A stretch of DNA of 64,000 nt from an uncultured Shewanella sp. Its GTDB lineage: Bacteria; Pseudomonadota; Gammaproteobacteria; Enterobacterales; Shewanellaceae. The notes below the pieces were generated by a model. That model was not told where the DNA came from. It saw nothing but the letters and a program-made list of their open reading frames with translations, and did no database searches. Positions 36,164 to 45,201 of the stretch are shown piece by piece (position 1 is the stretch's first letter; every line of letters begins with the position of its first letter). The translations under genes were made by a program, and so were the position numbers. The stretch covers positions 1 to 64,000 of the forward strand of contig NZ_CANLZC010000010.1 in the NCBI RefSeq assembly GCF_947495455.1. The letters are read 5' to 3'.

Positions 36164-37720
36164 ATGACAACACCTGTGACTAATGAAGAAAGAGATCTAT
36201 TTCGTTACCGTTGGTGGTTGCTTTCAGGTTTAGGCCTGGGATTGATGATCATTAATCTTGATGTCACGATTATTAATTTGGCTTTGCCTGTGATCGGTGA
36301 TGTTTTTTCAGCGACTTTGTCTCAGTTACAGTGGGTTAATAATATCTATTTAATTGCCATGGGTGGCCTGATGATCACCACTGGCAAGTTGGGTGATCGT
36401 TTTGGTCATAAACTGACAATGATGTGGGGTGTGACAATTTTTCTTATTGGCTCCTTGATTGCCAGTGTTGCGCCTAACCTCTGGATGATTATTCTTGGTC
36501 GATTTGTACAAGGTGTAGGAATGGCTGGAACCTTTGGAATGGTTTTTGTCCTTGCTACCGGACACTTCCCTAAACACCAACAAGGCTTGGCTGTGAGTAT
36601 TATGGTTGTATTTACGGCACTAGCTCAGTCATTAGGACCAACGCTTGGTGGATTAATTGTCGAGCATTGGGGCTGGCGTTGGGCTTTTTTGATCAATGTG
36701 CCAGTGTGTTTATTGTGTTTGCTAATCGTATTTCTGACAGCAAGAAACGATAAGGGAAACAGACAAGTTAATGTTCATATGCCTTCGAGCTTTCTCGTTT
36801 TAGTGGCTTTTTTATCGATTTTATACGCTTTTAATATTGTCTCTTTGACAGGCTTTTTCAGCTTATCTTTTTTAATTCCTTTTATTGTAGGTGGCCTATT
36901 GTTGGCAACGACTTTATGTTGGCAACGCTTTTTAGCTCATCCACTGATAAACTTGGTACTTTTTAAACAAAAACTATTTTTAGGGTTACTCATTACTCGA
37001 GCTTGTTTTCAAGTCTTATTTGGATCTTTTCTATTTATTTTACCTCTGTATTTAGAAAATATTTTAAACTTTACACCTGCAACAGCGGGACTTGTCATGT
37101 TGATCATGACAGGTTGCTTATGTTTGTCATCTATAACAGCAGGCCAGCTTAACAGTCGTTTTGGACCATTACCTTCTATTGTGGTTGCTCAGTTTATCGG
37201 GTTTACGGGGTCGATGCTTTTGGTGTTTATGCCTGAAAAACTCTCTTGGTTGTATTTAGCCTCGGGAATGGTGTTTATTGGGATTACTGTGGGTCTCATG
37301 TATGCTTCAACCAATTTAGCCGCTGTTCAAGTGGCCCCTAAGAGTGAAAAAGGGGCTTCCTATGGTTTGTTTATTTCTCATACTTATTTGTGGTATGCCT
37401 GTGGCATTGCCGGTGCTGGACTCTTAGTGAGTAGTGTTTCTATTAATACATTTATGTCTTTTGCTGCGAGCGAAATGACAAAAACAGGCTCTCCAAGTAT
37501 AGAGCAAGTGTTACCTTTTATTACGGGAGCTCAGCCATTGGATAAAATATTAGCCCTATTTAGTGATACAAGTGTTCACTCGTCAGTACTTGTGTGGGGG
37601 AGAGATGCTTTCCATAGTGGTTTTCATGCTTTGATGTTGGTTTATTTGTTTTTATCTTTTATTGGATTGTGCGCTAGCTTACTTTTTAAAAATACTTCTC
37701 ATTTATTAAATACCGATTAG
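36164..37720 (+). CDS. DHA2-family drug efflux MFS transporter
   Basis: 518 residues from the ATG at 36164 after GGCGG; a GTG at 36140 is possible. Fourteen predicted membrane segments as in EmrB/QacA pumps. Motif D-like MIINLDVTIINLALP in helix 1, motif A GKLGDRFGHKL, and the antiporter motif C region (LGPTLGGLIVEHWGWRWAF) are clear. It lacks an adjacent membrane-fusion (EmrA-like) gene, so it may work alone. Substrate unknown. Confidence 0.9.
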   Translation: MTTPVTNEERDLFRYRWWLLSGLGLGLMIINLDVTIINLALPVIGDVFSATLSQLQWVNNIYLIAMGGLMITTGKLGDRFGHKLTMMWGVTIFLIGSLIASVAPNLWMIILGRFVQGVGMAGTFGMVFVLATGHFPKHQQGLAVSIMVVFTALAQSLGPTLGGLIVEHWGWRWAFLINVPVCLLCLLIVFLTARNDKGNRQVNVHMPSSFLVLVAFLSILYAFNIVSLTGFFSLSFLIPFIVGGLLLATTLCWQRFLAHPLINLVLFKQKLFLGLLITRACFQVLFGSFLFILPLYLENILNFTPATAGLVMLIMTGCLCLSSITAGQLNSRFGPLPSIVVAQFIGFTGSMLLVFMPEKLSWLYLASGMVFIGITVGLMYASTNLAAVQVAPKSEKGASYGLFISHTYLWYACGIAGAGLLVSSVSINTFMSFAASEMTKTGSPSIEQVLPFITGAQPLDKILALFSDTSVHSSVLVWGRDAFHSGFHALMLVYLFLSFIGLCASLLFKNTSHLLNTD

Positions 37721-38060
37721 TGTATATTTTGTTTTTATGTTTAAATCTTTTGTGAGAAATTGTTTTTAAGTGTTGCTTTTATTTTTATAAATGTATCTTG
37801 GTATATAATCAATATTCTGTTAGTTTTTTATTTTTATGGTATCTATTACATTCATATTGTGAACTGTTGGTTTTTTGATGGCCTTTTAGGCCGTTTAATC
37901 ACAAAAATATCTTGTTAGCCAAGTTGTAAATTTAAGAATAAGGCTAAAGTCTATTTTTAAATGTTAATATCTAATAACAAATACCTTTTCGATTTTTTGA
38001 TTTTAGTAACCATCTGTTTAATATGGTTATAATGTCTAAACTTCACGATTAATTAACCCT
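37721..38060. other. A+T-rich non-coding stretch before the effector operon
   Basis: No gene. Very A+T-rich. A small GGCC-TTTTA-GGCC hairpin (37880-37892) may end the efflux-pump transcript. TATAAT at about 37803-37808 could be a -10 element, but no matching -35 is convincing. Confidence 0.45.
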
Positions 38061-38519
38061 ATGTTTGATGCTTTTTTTAAATATTTTTTTAATGTTTATC
38101 CTATCTCACCGCCAAAACTTGATTCTAATGGCGGGTTTGTCATTGCATTAGATAATGACATTGACGTTTATATTTCTCCTCATAAGGGGAAAGCGCAATA
38201 TATTCATTTGGCATGTGAAGTATCAGCAATTGATAAAGAGAATGTAGAAAGAAAGTGGTTAATGGATATTCTGTGTGCGCAGTATGCTAATCAACAGCCT
38301 ATCGCTTGTTATTTTGGCATCAATGAGCAGCAGGATTCGTTGCTGTTATTGCAACACATTGATCTTTCATTGGGTCAATATGAGCTGGTGTTAGAACAGA
38401 TCATCATTTTTGCCAAGATGTCTAAATATTGGCAACAGAAACTATTGCAGAATGAAAGTGATATGTCTGCAATAGACAAACCCTCATTGAATACCTTTAA
38501 TTTAATGAATCTTGCTTAA
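38061..38519 (+). CDS. CesT-like type III secretion chaperone (putative)
   Basis: 152 residues, acidic, no signal peptide. The pattern of an N-terminal helix (FDAFFKYFFNVY), a beta segment GGFVIALDNDIDVYISPHKG, then IACYFGINEQQDSLLLLQHI and a long C-terminal helix, matches the size and layout of class I (CesT/SycE-type) effector chaperones. It ends 24 bp before a 629-residue gene of effector-like make-up, the standard chaperone-effector order. No secretion apparatus genes are in the window. Assignment rests on layout and pair, not on a strong motif. Confidence 0.65.
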   Translation: MFDAFFKYFFNVYPISPPKLDSNGGFVIALDNDIDVYISPHKGKAQYIHLACEVSAIDKENVERKWLMDILCAQYANQQPIACYFGINEQQDSLLLLQHIDLSLGQYELVLEQIIIFAKMSKYWQQKLLQNESDMSAIDKPSLNTFNLMNLA

Positions 38520-38543
38520 GTATAAAATAACGAGATATTTTTG

Positions 38544-40433
38544 ATGCCGACAATAACTACTGGGCCCGTTTTAAGTTCAGCGGATCAATTTAATTCCCAC
38601 AAGACGAATGAGATAAAGTTTGATGATCATACCTTATCAGTTAAGTCCACAGGGGCTGAATTAACCCAAAAAATGAAGAAAAGTGATCTTCCATTGAAGA
38701 TAGAGAGTGAAAACGATCCCGCTATTTTGAGTGCTTCTACAGGAAAAGTGAAAAGTAAAAAAATCACATTAAAGGAAGATATCACTCAAATTACCGCTGT
38801 GGTGGCTAACTTATTTCTTTTGAAAAGTAAGGGATGCAAGCATATTGATGCTGAGTCGAAAAAAGCTTTAATCAATGTGGCTAAAAAATTGCAGTTGGAT
38901 CCCTTAGACATTAAAAAAACCTTGGAAGGAAAAGTACGCGGTAGTGAATTAGAACAGATTTTATGTAAGTTAGTAAAAAAATCCACTAATCAAGTGGATT
39001 TGCGTACTGTTATTACTGATTTATTAAATAAGCCGAGTTTATCTGCAAAAATGACTGGCATAAAATTGCAAGCGTATTTATTAGAGTATCAACACGGACA
39101 TGAAAAGAAGTATTTTCATAAAAAAGATAAAGCTAAGATTAGCGATATTGATAAAAAGGTGGAAAAACTGAATGATATTAGTATTGAAAATCAAAAGGTT
39201 AAAGTCAAAAAAATAACTGAGGCCATGAGGTATGTTGCTGATGAGCTGTTCACTGAGTTAAAAACGCAACAAAAAGATTGGCAAGACTCCAATATACAAA
39301 GGATCCGTGAAACCTGTTTTGAAGGTTTCACGAAAAAGGTGTCGGCAGCACTATGGAAGCCTGTTTCATATTCGACAGGGAAAGAGGAATTTGGCGAGAT
39401 CATGAATGTGCTATTTTTTGCGAGTTTTGCAGGTAGCACCTCGACGAATTTAGTTAATCTTCAATATGGTAATGAACTCAATGCTAATCAATTAGCATTA
39501 ATGGAAACTCCATTAGCGACATTGAACGAGAGGGGGACACAGCATAAATTAGCCAAGGGAGATTTAGGAGGGCATATGGCCATTTTTAGCCCTCTTGGAA
39601 CGGGATTAATTAATCAAACTTTTCAACACCAAGTTATTGATGCAATTGGTTATCAAGTCACACGTCCTTCATTACATGTTAAGGCTGATGTCGGTCAAAT
39701 CACGACACTACAGCAAGCTTGCGAAACCTATTTATCTGATAAGGGGTTGACTGGGTTACCAGGAAAAAAAGCCATTTTGTGGAGCAGTAATAAAGGCTTA
39801 TTAAAAACAGGTAATGAACAGTTATTCAGTCAGGATAACCTTAGAGGTTTGGCTAGTGCACTTCAAAATAAAGGTTATAAGCATCTGATTATTGTCGGGG
39901 ATAAAGCCGCCGATCTTGCTAATGGCACAATGCTTGATAAAAAAGGGCAGCCCATGAAAGATAAAAAGGGAGAGCAAGTTAACATTGATCATTTAGGCCT
40001 TGGAAAGCATGAAAATAAAACGCCAAATAATCTAATGAATATTCAAGCTGCTATGGGAAAAGAGATAAAGGTTCATGATTTGACTGAGATGTGGAAAGCG
40101 CCAGCATTAGCTGCTATCGAGGGACAAAACTATATAAAACAAATTGCAGTGTTTAAGGAGCTTCAAGCGGAAGGCGTGGATTTATCATTTGGCAATCGTT
40201 CTGGTGGAATGGATTTAATCATGCTCTCAACCGGTATTGGTGGGGTTGTGTATGATGATGATCCAATGAGTCATCGATATTTTAATATGACGTCAATTGC
40301 GCCGCATATGCAGCAAATAGCGATCGATGTTGATCATAGTGATTTTGCTCATAAAGTGAATCAAGCAAGAGCGGGCGATTTAGAAGCTAAAATGGATGCA
40401 GCGACTCAAGCCAGTGCTGCATATCAAGTTTAG
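38544..40433 (+). CDS. Putative type III secreted effector, 629 aa
   Basis: Not recognised by name. Start at the ATG 38544 (the frame opens with TTG at 38541). The first about 40 residues are Ser/Thr-rich and disordered (MPTITTGPVLSSADQFNSHK), as expected for a secretion signal; 60-290 is Lys/Glu-rich and helical (ITQITAVVANLFLLKSKGCK and a coiled stretch), probably chaperone-binding plus scaffold. From about 300 on it is a compact alpha/beta domain: KKAILWSSNKGLL, GYKHLIIVGDKAADLANG, PALAAIEGQNYIKQIAVFKE, then SFGNRSGGMDLIMLSTGIGG and VVYDDDPMSHRYFNMTS. The GGMDLI...G..GVV piece recalls the nucleotide-sugar site of GT-B glycosyltransferases, but this is weak. Low-GC, with the chaperone upstream; likely acquired. 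Confidence 0.65.
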   Translation: MPTITTGPVLSSADQFNSHKTNEIKFDDHTLSVKSTGAELTQKMKKSDLPLKIESENDPAILSASTGKVKSKKITLKEDITQITAVVANLFLLKSKGCKHIDAESKKALINVAKKLQLDPLDIKKTLEGKVRGSELEQILCKLVKKSTNQVDLRTVITDLLNKPSLSAKMTGIKLQAYLLEYQHGHEKKYFHKKDKAKISDIDKKVEKLNDISIENQKVKVKKITEAMRYVADELFTELKTQQKDWQDSNIQRIRETCFEGFTKKVSAALWKPVSYSTGKEEFGEIMNVLFFASFAGSTSTNLVNLQYGNELNANQLALMETPLATLNERGTQHKLAKGDLGGHMAIFSPLGTGLINQTFQHQVIDAIGYQVTRPSLHVKADVGQITTLQQACETYLSDKGLTGLPGKKAILWSSNKGLLKTGNEQLFSQDNLRGLASALQNKGYKHLIIVGDKAADLANGTMLDKKGQPMKDKKGEQVNIDHLGLGKHENKTPNNLMNIQAAMGKEIKVHDLTEMWKAPALAAIEGQNYIKQIAVFKELQAEGVDLSFGNRSGGMDLIMLSTGIGGVVYDDDPMSHRYFNMTSIAPHMQQIAIDVDHSDFAHKVNQARAGDLEAKMDAATQASAAYQV

Positions 40434-40449
40434 CGATTTTATAACAAAC

Positions 40450-40475
40450 TAACGCAGTTGGGTTGAGCTGCGTTA
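40450..40475 (+). terminator. Hairpin after the putative effector gene
   Basis: TAACGCAG pairs with CTGCGTTA, 8 bp, 10-base loop. The tail is only weakly T-rich. Confidence 0.5.
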
Positions 40476-40624
40476 TGTATTGTTAAGTTTGCCAAATTGA
40501 GATTTTTTAGTTATAAGCGTTACTATATTTTTTATAACAGCTTACAAAGCTAAATGAAAATTAACTGTTACCCCGTGCCATGATGAACAATACTTAAGAT
40601 CAATTTTGGTCGGAGTAAAGCAGA

Positions 40625-41464
40625 ATGAAGTTAATGCGATTTGGCCTTAAAGGTCAAGAAAAGCCAGGTGTGATCATTGATGATAAAGCTTATGATTGCT
40701 CACCTTTAGTGGACGACTGGCAAGGTAAAACTTTATCAAAGATTGATCGAGCTGCAATATTACAGCAAGTGAAACAAGGTAAATTGGTTCAGATTGGTGA
40801 TACAGTGCGCCGCGCTCCTTGTGTTGCAAGGCCGCCAAAATTAATAGGAATAGGATTAAATTATTTAGATCATGCGAAAGAATTAGGCTTAACTCCCCCA
40901 GATGAGCCTTTGGTTTTTTTAAAAGCGAGTAATATCACAGCAGGCGCCTTTGATGATCTTTATCTGCCTCCTCATTCAAAGCAGGTGGATTGGGAAGTCG
41001 AATTGGGAATTGTCATAGGGCAAGACGCGTTTAATCTTAATAATCTTACCGAGGCTGAAGATGCCATTTTAGGCTATACCATAGTCAATGATATTAGTGA
41101 TCGGTATTGGCAATTTGATAGGCAAGGCCAGTGGACGAAAGGGAAATCTTATCCGGGTTTTTGTACTGTGGGCCCTTGGATGTCTTTTAAAGAAGATGTG
41201 CAAGTTGATAATCTCACGCTTTCATTGTCTGTTAACAATCAGCAAAAACAATCGAGTAATACCAATCAACTGGTGTTTAGTCCTGCTCAAATAGTGCATT
41301 ATTTGTCGCAATTTATGGCGCTTGAACCGGGGGATTTAATTTGTACTGGTACGCCTGGAGGCATAGGTTATTCTTCGACTCCTCAGCAATTCTTACATGC
41401 AGGGGATATCATTACCGCGAGCATTGAAGGTTTAGGCCAGTTAGAGCAACGCTGCTACAGTTAG
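40625..41464 (+). CDS. Fumarylacetoacetate hydrolase-family protein
   Basis: 279 residues. The FAH-fold metal site is visible: KLIGIGLNYLDHAKELG, EVELGIVIG with its acidic ligands, VNDISDRYWQFDRQGQWTKG and the end LICTGTPGGIGYSS. Family members hydrolyse or decarboxylate acylpyruvates and related 2-keto acids in aromatic catabolism; the exact substrate is not clear from sequence and no pathway genes are adjacent. It lies next to ccmE on the opposite strand and marks the right end of the accessory region. Confidence 0.9.
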   Translation: MKLMRFGLKGQEKPGVIIDDKAYDCSPLVDDWQGKTLSKIDRAAILQQVKQGKLVQIGDTVRRAPCVARPPKLIGIGLNYLDHAKELGLTPPDEPLVFLKASNITAGAFDDLYLPPHSKQVDWEVELGIVIGQDAFNLNNLTEAEDAILGYTIVNDISDRYWQFDRQGQWTKGKSYPGFCTVGPWMSFKEDVQVDNLTLSLSVNNQQKQSSNTNQLVFSPAQIVHYLSQFMALEPGDLICTGTPGGIGYSSTPQQFLHAGDIITASIEGLGQLEQRCYS

Positions 41465-41539
41465 ATGAATAAGTAGATAGTGCTTTTATTTCCGTACTCA
41501 TTGAAGCCCCCGAGTCTCAAATGAATACGGAGATAGCTA

Positions 41540-42025
41540 TTATTGTTGACTTAACTGCTCACTGCTATAGTCGAGTTTCTTATATTTTTTCCCCATGGCT
41601 TCGGCTACTTCTGGTGGCATGTAGTTCTCATCATGCTTAGCTAACACTTCTGTTGCTTCCACGCGATTTGCAGACATTAATACCCCTTGGGCGACAATGC
41701 CTTGACCTTCTCTGAATAAATCGGGTAATAAATCATCATAGGTGATAATCACTTCACCACCTGAGCCATCGTGTATGGCAAATTCCACATAGAGGCTATC
41801 TGGATCCCTTTTCATCGAGCCTATAGTGACCATGCCGCCAACACGGATCCGTTGACCAAGCTCGGGTTTGATACCAGTATCTTGTTTACCGTGTAAAATT
41901 TCTGAAGGGGTGAAAAACAGGTTCATATTACTGTTGAGTGCGTACAGTAATAAAGAGGTGACAGCTGCCACACCAGCAATAAGCGTCACGGCTAATGTGA
42001 GTCTTTTTTTGCGTCTTGAATTCAC
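41540..42025 (-). CDS. ccmE: Cytochrome c maturation protein CcmE (heme chaperone)
   Basis: 161 residues. One N-terminal membrane anchor ([20 protein letters not shown]), then a periplasmic OB-fold. The heme-binding His131 is in [13 protein letters not shown] with Tyr135. CcmE takes heme covalently from CcmC/D and hands it to CcmF/H. It overlaps ccmD by 4 nt. Confidence 0.97.
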   Translation of the reverse strand: MNSRRKKRLTLAVTLIAGVAAVTSLLLYALNSNMNLFFTPSEILHGKQDTGIKPELGQRIRVGGMVTIGSMKRDPDSLYVEFAIHDGSGGEVIITYDDLLPDLFREGQGIVAQGVLMSANRVEATEVLAKHDENYMPPEVAEAMGKKYKKLDYSSEQLSQQ

Positions 42026-42222
42026 TGTTTATTACTCCGTCTGGCTTTTAATAATTGTTCTCTTTGTATTTTTTGGTTGATATGTTTAAACAACTGTTTC
42101 TTTTTGACCTTACTAAAGATGATCAGTAATCCAAAACAAACCAAGGTAACACCATAAGATAACCATACATAAAATGCATAGCCTCCCATGTTGAAAAAAT
42201 CGCTAATACTATCAAATTGCAT
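42022..42222 (-). CDS. ccmD: Heme exporter accessory protein CcmD
   Basis: 66 residues with one membrane helix ([20 protein letters not shown]) and a basic tail, the CcmD pattern. Helps release holo-CcmE from the CcmABC complex. Directly between ccmC and ccmE, with an overlap to ccmE. Confidence 0.93.
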   Translation of the reverse strand: MQFDSISDFFNMGGYAFYVWLSYGVTLVCFGLLIIFSKVKKKQLFKHINQKIQREQLLKARRSNKQ

Positions 42223-42969
42223 TTAATGGGATCCTTCTATTTGAGCAAGTTCTCTGACCCAAGGGCGCATGCTGTTTCTAGTAAGAATTTCAGTACGAAA
42301 ACGCAGTAATGTGATAGCGCCTAAGAGTAGCCCAAAACCAACAATATTGATGAGTAATGGATAGAGCATATCATTAGATATTGTTGACTCTTCAGTAATT
42401 TTAATCGTTGATGGTTGATGTAATGAGCTCCACCAATCGACAGAGTATTTAATAATAGGAATATTGACGACACCGACAATGGCCAAAATACCAGCGGCTC
42501 TCGCTGCAAGGATTTTGTCTTCAAATGAAGCGTAAAGTGAAATAACGCCTAAGTACAAGAAGAGTAAAATGAGCTCTGATGTCAGTCTTGCATCCCAAAC
42601 CCACCAAGTGCCCCACATAGGTTTGCCCCAAGCAGCACCTGTCACTAATGCAATTAACGTCATGACAGCGCCGACGGGGGCGATGGACGCGGCAACCCAA
42701 TCAGCCGATTTTATTTGCCAGACGATACCGACAAAAGAGGCTGTGGCCATGGCCATATAAGCCGTCATCGACATGGAGGCCGCTGGCACATGGATGAAGA
42801 TAATACGATAGCTATCACCTTGCTGATAATCGCTGGGTGCGAAAAGTAGACCCCAAATCGTTCCCACACTAACAAACACTATGGCCAAATAACTAAACCA
42901 AGGTAGCAGGGTATTTGATAAACGGTATGCCTTTTGAGGATCGGCATATGAATGTAACCATTTCCACAT
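42223..42969 (-). CDS. ccmC: Heme handling protein CcmC
   Basis: 248 residues, six membrane segments. The tryptophan-rich heme-binding loop WGTWWVWD (119-126) and His60 (IFIHVPAASM) are present. CcmC places heme on CcmE. Adjacent to ccmD with no gap. Confidence 0.97.
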   Translation of the reverse strand: MWKWLHSYADPQKAYRLSNTLLPWFSYLAIVFVSVGTIWGLLFAPSDYQQGDSYRIIFIHVPAASMSMTAYMAMATASFVGIVWQIKSADWVAASIAPVGAVMTLIALVTGAAWGKPMWGTWWVWDARLTSELILLFLYLGVISLYASFEDKILAARAAGILAIVGVVNIPIIKYSVDWWSSLHQPSTIKITEESTISNDMLYPLLINIVGFGLLLGAITLLRFRTEILTRNSMRPWVRELAQIEGSH

Positions 42970-42970
42970 A

Positions 42971-43669
42971 TTAATTAATACTCACTCTTAATGAGGCACC
43001 AATTGCAAAAGGGGCCAAAATCAATGATGTTATTAGCATTGCGCCTATGATGGCGAGCTGCCCGTTATAAACTAAATTCATGCTTGCCGCTTCTATTGCG
43101 CTGGTTGAAAAAATTAAAACAGGTATATATAAAGGTAAAATCAGTAAGCTGAGCAAAACACCACCCTTAGAAAGTCCTACTGTTAATGCAGCGCCAATGG
43201 CACCTAATAGACTTAAAATGGGAGTGCCAAGTGCTAATGTAAGCAATAATGCGCTATAACTATGGGGCTCAAGGTGCAAGAGTAATGCTAATAAAGGGGC
43301 GATAATGATGAGCGGCACCCCGGTCAGTATCCAATGAGCAATGACCTTTGCAGAAACCAGTAGTGTTAGAGGGTGAGGGCTAAGTAACATTTGTTCAAGG
43401 CTGCCATCAAGGTGATCGGCTTTAAATAGTCGCTCCAGTGATAACATTGAAGATAATAAAGCGGCGACCCAAATGCATCCCGGTGCAATTTTACTTAAAG
43501 TTTGTGGTTCTGGGCCTATGGCCAATGGAAACAACACTATGACTAAAATAAAAAATAAGAGAGGATTGAAAATATCATTACGATGACGCACCGCAACGTG
43601 TAAATCACGTAAGAGTACGGCTAGAAATGCACGGGAGTAATTCATGTTTTTTTGCATAACATTTCTCAT
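42971..43669 (-). CDS. ccmB: Heme exporter membrane subunit CcmB
   Basis: 232 residues from the ATG at 43669, which overlaps the ccmA stop (ATGA); later in-frame ATGs at 43657 and 43645 are also possible, the last giving 224 residues, near the usual length. Six membrane segments and the sequence [20 protein letters not shown], then [20 protein letters not shown], are typical. Partner of the ATPase CcmA. Confidence 0.95.
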   Translation of the reverse strand: MRNVMQKNMNYSRAFLAVLLRDLHVAVRHRNDIFNPLLFFILVIVLFPLAIGPEPQTLSKIAPGCIWVAALLSSMLSLERLFKADHLDGSLEQMLLSPHPLTLLVSAKVIAHWILTGVPLIIIAPLLALLLHLEPHSYSALLLTLALGTPILSLLGAIGAALTVGLSKGGVLLSLLILPLYIPVLIFSTSAIEAASMNLVYNGQLAIIGAMLITSLILAPFAIGASLRVSIN

Positions 43670-44337
43670 AGCATATGATAATCGAGTTGGATTTTTTTCA
43701 ATGTCTGCGAGTCGATAAGACTCATATCTTGGTGTGTGGTTAAAATCACGCACCCTCCTCGGTTAGCATGCTCAAGAAACAAGCTTTCTAACTGGCAGAC
43801 GCCTTTTTTATCAATGGCAGTAAAAGGTTCATCTAAAATCCAAATATTGGCATTATTATGCCATAAGCGCCCTAACGCAGTGCGACGATGTTGTCCTGCC
43901 GACAAATGCCCCGTTAAACTGTCCTCAAAACCGAAAAGGCCGACTTTATTCAAAATATCAGCTGAGTCAAAATTCTGATACCCCATCAGGGTGAGGTTAA
44001 AGTTGAGGTTTTCTGTTGCAGTCAGTTCATTTTTTACACCGGGTAAATGCCCTAAATAGAGTAAGTCATTTTGGTAGTCTTCTCGACAAGATGAAATGGG
44101 TTGCTGTTTAAAAAATACTTCACCGGAATAGGGGCGTGATAGGCCTGCTAAAATGCGTAAAAGACTGGTTTTCCCCGCACCATTTGGGCCTTCGATCTGA
44201 ACGATATCACCTCTGTTGATATCGAAACTGAGCTCATCAAATAAGATTCGTTCTTCTCGAATACAGGTGAGCTTTGTAGCACTAAGGAGTGTTTTATGTT
44301 TTGTCGGTACTACCACGCTATCACCTAATGCAATCAT
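43666..44337 (-). CDS. ccmA: Heme exporter ATP-binding subunit CcmA
   Basis: 223 residues. Walker [17 protein letters not shown], signature [13 protein letters not shown], Walker [13 protein letters not shown]. Uses ATP to release heme-loaded CcmE from CcmC. First gene of the ccmABCDE operon. Confidence 0.97.
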   Translation of the reverse strand: MIALGDSVVVPTKHKTLLSATKLTCIREERILFDELSFDINRGDIVQIEGPNGAGKTSLLRILAGLSRPYSGEVFFKQQPISSCREDYQNDLLYLGHLPGVKNELTATENLNFNLTLMGYQNFDSADILNKVGLFGFEDSLTGHLSAGQHRRTALGRLWHNNANIWILDEPFTAIDKKGVCQLESLFLEHANRGGCVILTTHQDMSLIDSQTLKKIQLDYHML

Positions 44338-44843
44338 GCTATTTATATTATTATTTCTTTCATAGTCTTAACTCATATCGTGAGTGTAAAACATGAGACG
44401 ATTTATTGACCTAACGTCCTTATTTCCATTTTATTTATTGTTTCATCGTTGCTTATGGAATCATGCGTGAATCCAATTTAGAGCGATATTAACATAAATA
44501 GGCCAAGGGGTTTAGTATTGGTTAACTTTGTGTGTCGAATATTTGATCTGGATATCTTATTGCGCTTTTCATTTTTGATTTTCGGCGTTTTAAAGCAAGA
44601 TCTCACTCTTCAGTAAGCTCACATCTGTTATTTAGTGATGTCTAATGTGCAATTGTAGCGGTATTTTTGTACTGAAATCGAGATCTAGGTGGCATTTTGG
44701 TCACAAAAAGGTGAGATTTGTTACTTTTTATAGTAGGCTTGTCGCGCTAAAAAAGAGTCCGCTTCAATGGGATCGAAAGATCCAAATTTAATATTAAAAG
44801 GCGGCGTTGGGCTTTGTATGTATTTGCATTAGGAAGATAAATC
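44338..44843. other. Divergent regulatory region between ccmA and the cytochrome c5 gene
   Basis: No gene. TATAGT at 44729-44734 is a possible -10 for the cytochrome gene. TTGAT-CTGG-ATATC at 44543-44556 is a partial match to the FNR/EtrA consensus TTGAT-N4-ATCAA, which would fit oxygen control, but only one half-site is good. Confidence 0.4.
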
Positions 44844-45143
44844 ATGAAAAAACGGTTAGCTATGACTGCTGTAGCAGCATTAACCTTGTCCGCTAACGTT
44901 TTCGCTCAAACAGGCGAAGAAGTGTATAACAAGGCATGCCAAGTATGCCACAGCATGGGTGTTGCTGGCGCACCAAAAGTGAATGACGCTGCTGCATGGG
45001 AACCTCGTTTAGCTCAAGGTATTGATACATTAATCGCTACGGTTAAAGCGGGTAAGAATGCGATGCCACCAGGTGGAATGTGCATGGACTGTACAGATGA
45101 AGATTATAAAAATGCCATTGAGTTTATGTCTAAGGCAAAATAA
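44844..45143 (+). CDS. scyA: Cytochrome c5-type monoheme cytochrome (ScyA-like)
   Basis: 99 residues. Signal peptide cleaved after residue 21 (VFA-Q). Heme-binding Cys32-x-x-Cys35-His36 (CQVCH), axial Met74 in NAMPPGGM, and the extra Cys80-x-x-Cys83 pair that marks the c5 group. A periplasmic electron carrier, in Shewanella a donor to cytochrome peroxidase. It lies between the two ccm operons and is itself a substrate of that pathway. The symbol is by resemblance. Confidence 0.92.
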   Translation: MKKRLAMTAVAALTLSANVFAQTGEEVYNKACQVCHSMGVAGAPKVNDAAAWEPRLAQGIDTLIATVKAGKNAMPPGGMCMDCTDEDYKNAIEFMSKAK

Positions 45144-45166
45144 TCCTTTGATGACTTTTTTAATGT

Positions 45167-45194
45167 AAAAAACCGGCAATAGCCGGTTTTTTTG
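45167..45194 (+). terminator. Terminator after scyA (shared with ccmI)
   Basis: A-rich flank, ACCGGC / GCCGGT stem, AATA loop, then seven T. Works on both strands between convergent genes. Confidence 0.92.
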
Positions 45195-45201
45195 TAATTT
45201 T

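Noticed and set aside
41492..41530. Inverted repeat CCGTACTCATT / AATGAATACGG between the FAH gene and ccmE as a terminator
   Set aside because: One mismatch in the stem, a long loop, and no T-run on either strand; not marked as a feature.
44699..44716. TCAC-AAAAAG-GTGA upstream of scyA as a CRP site
   Set aside because: The half-sites are in the wrong order for CRP (which needs TGTGA-N6-TCACA).
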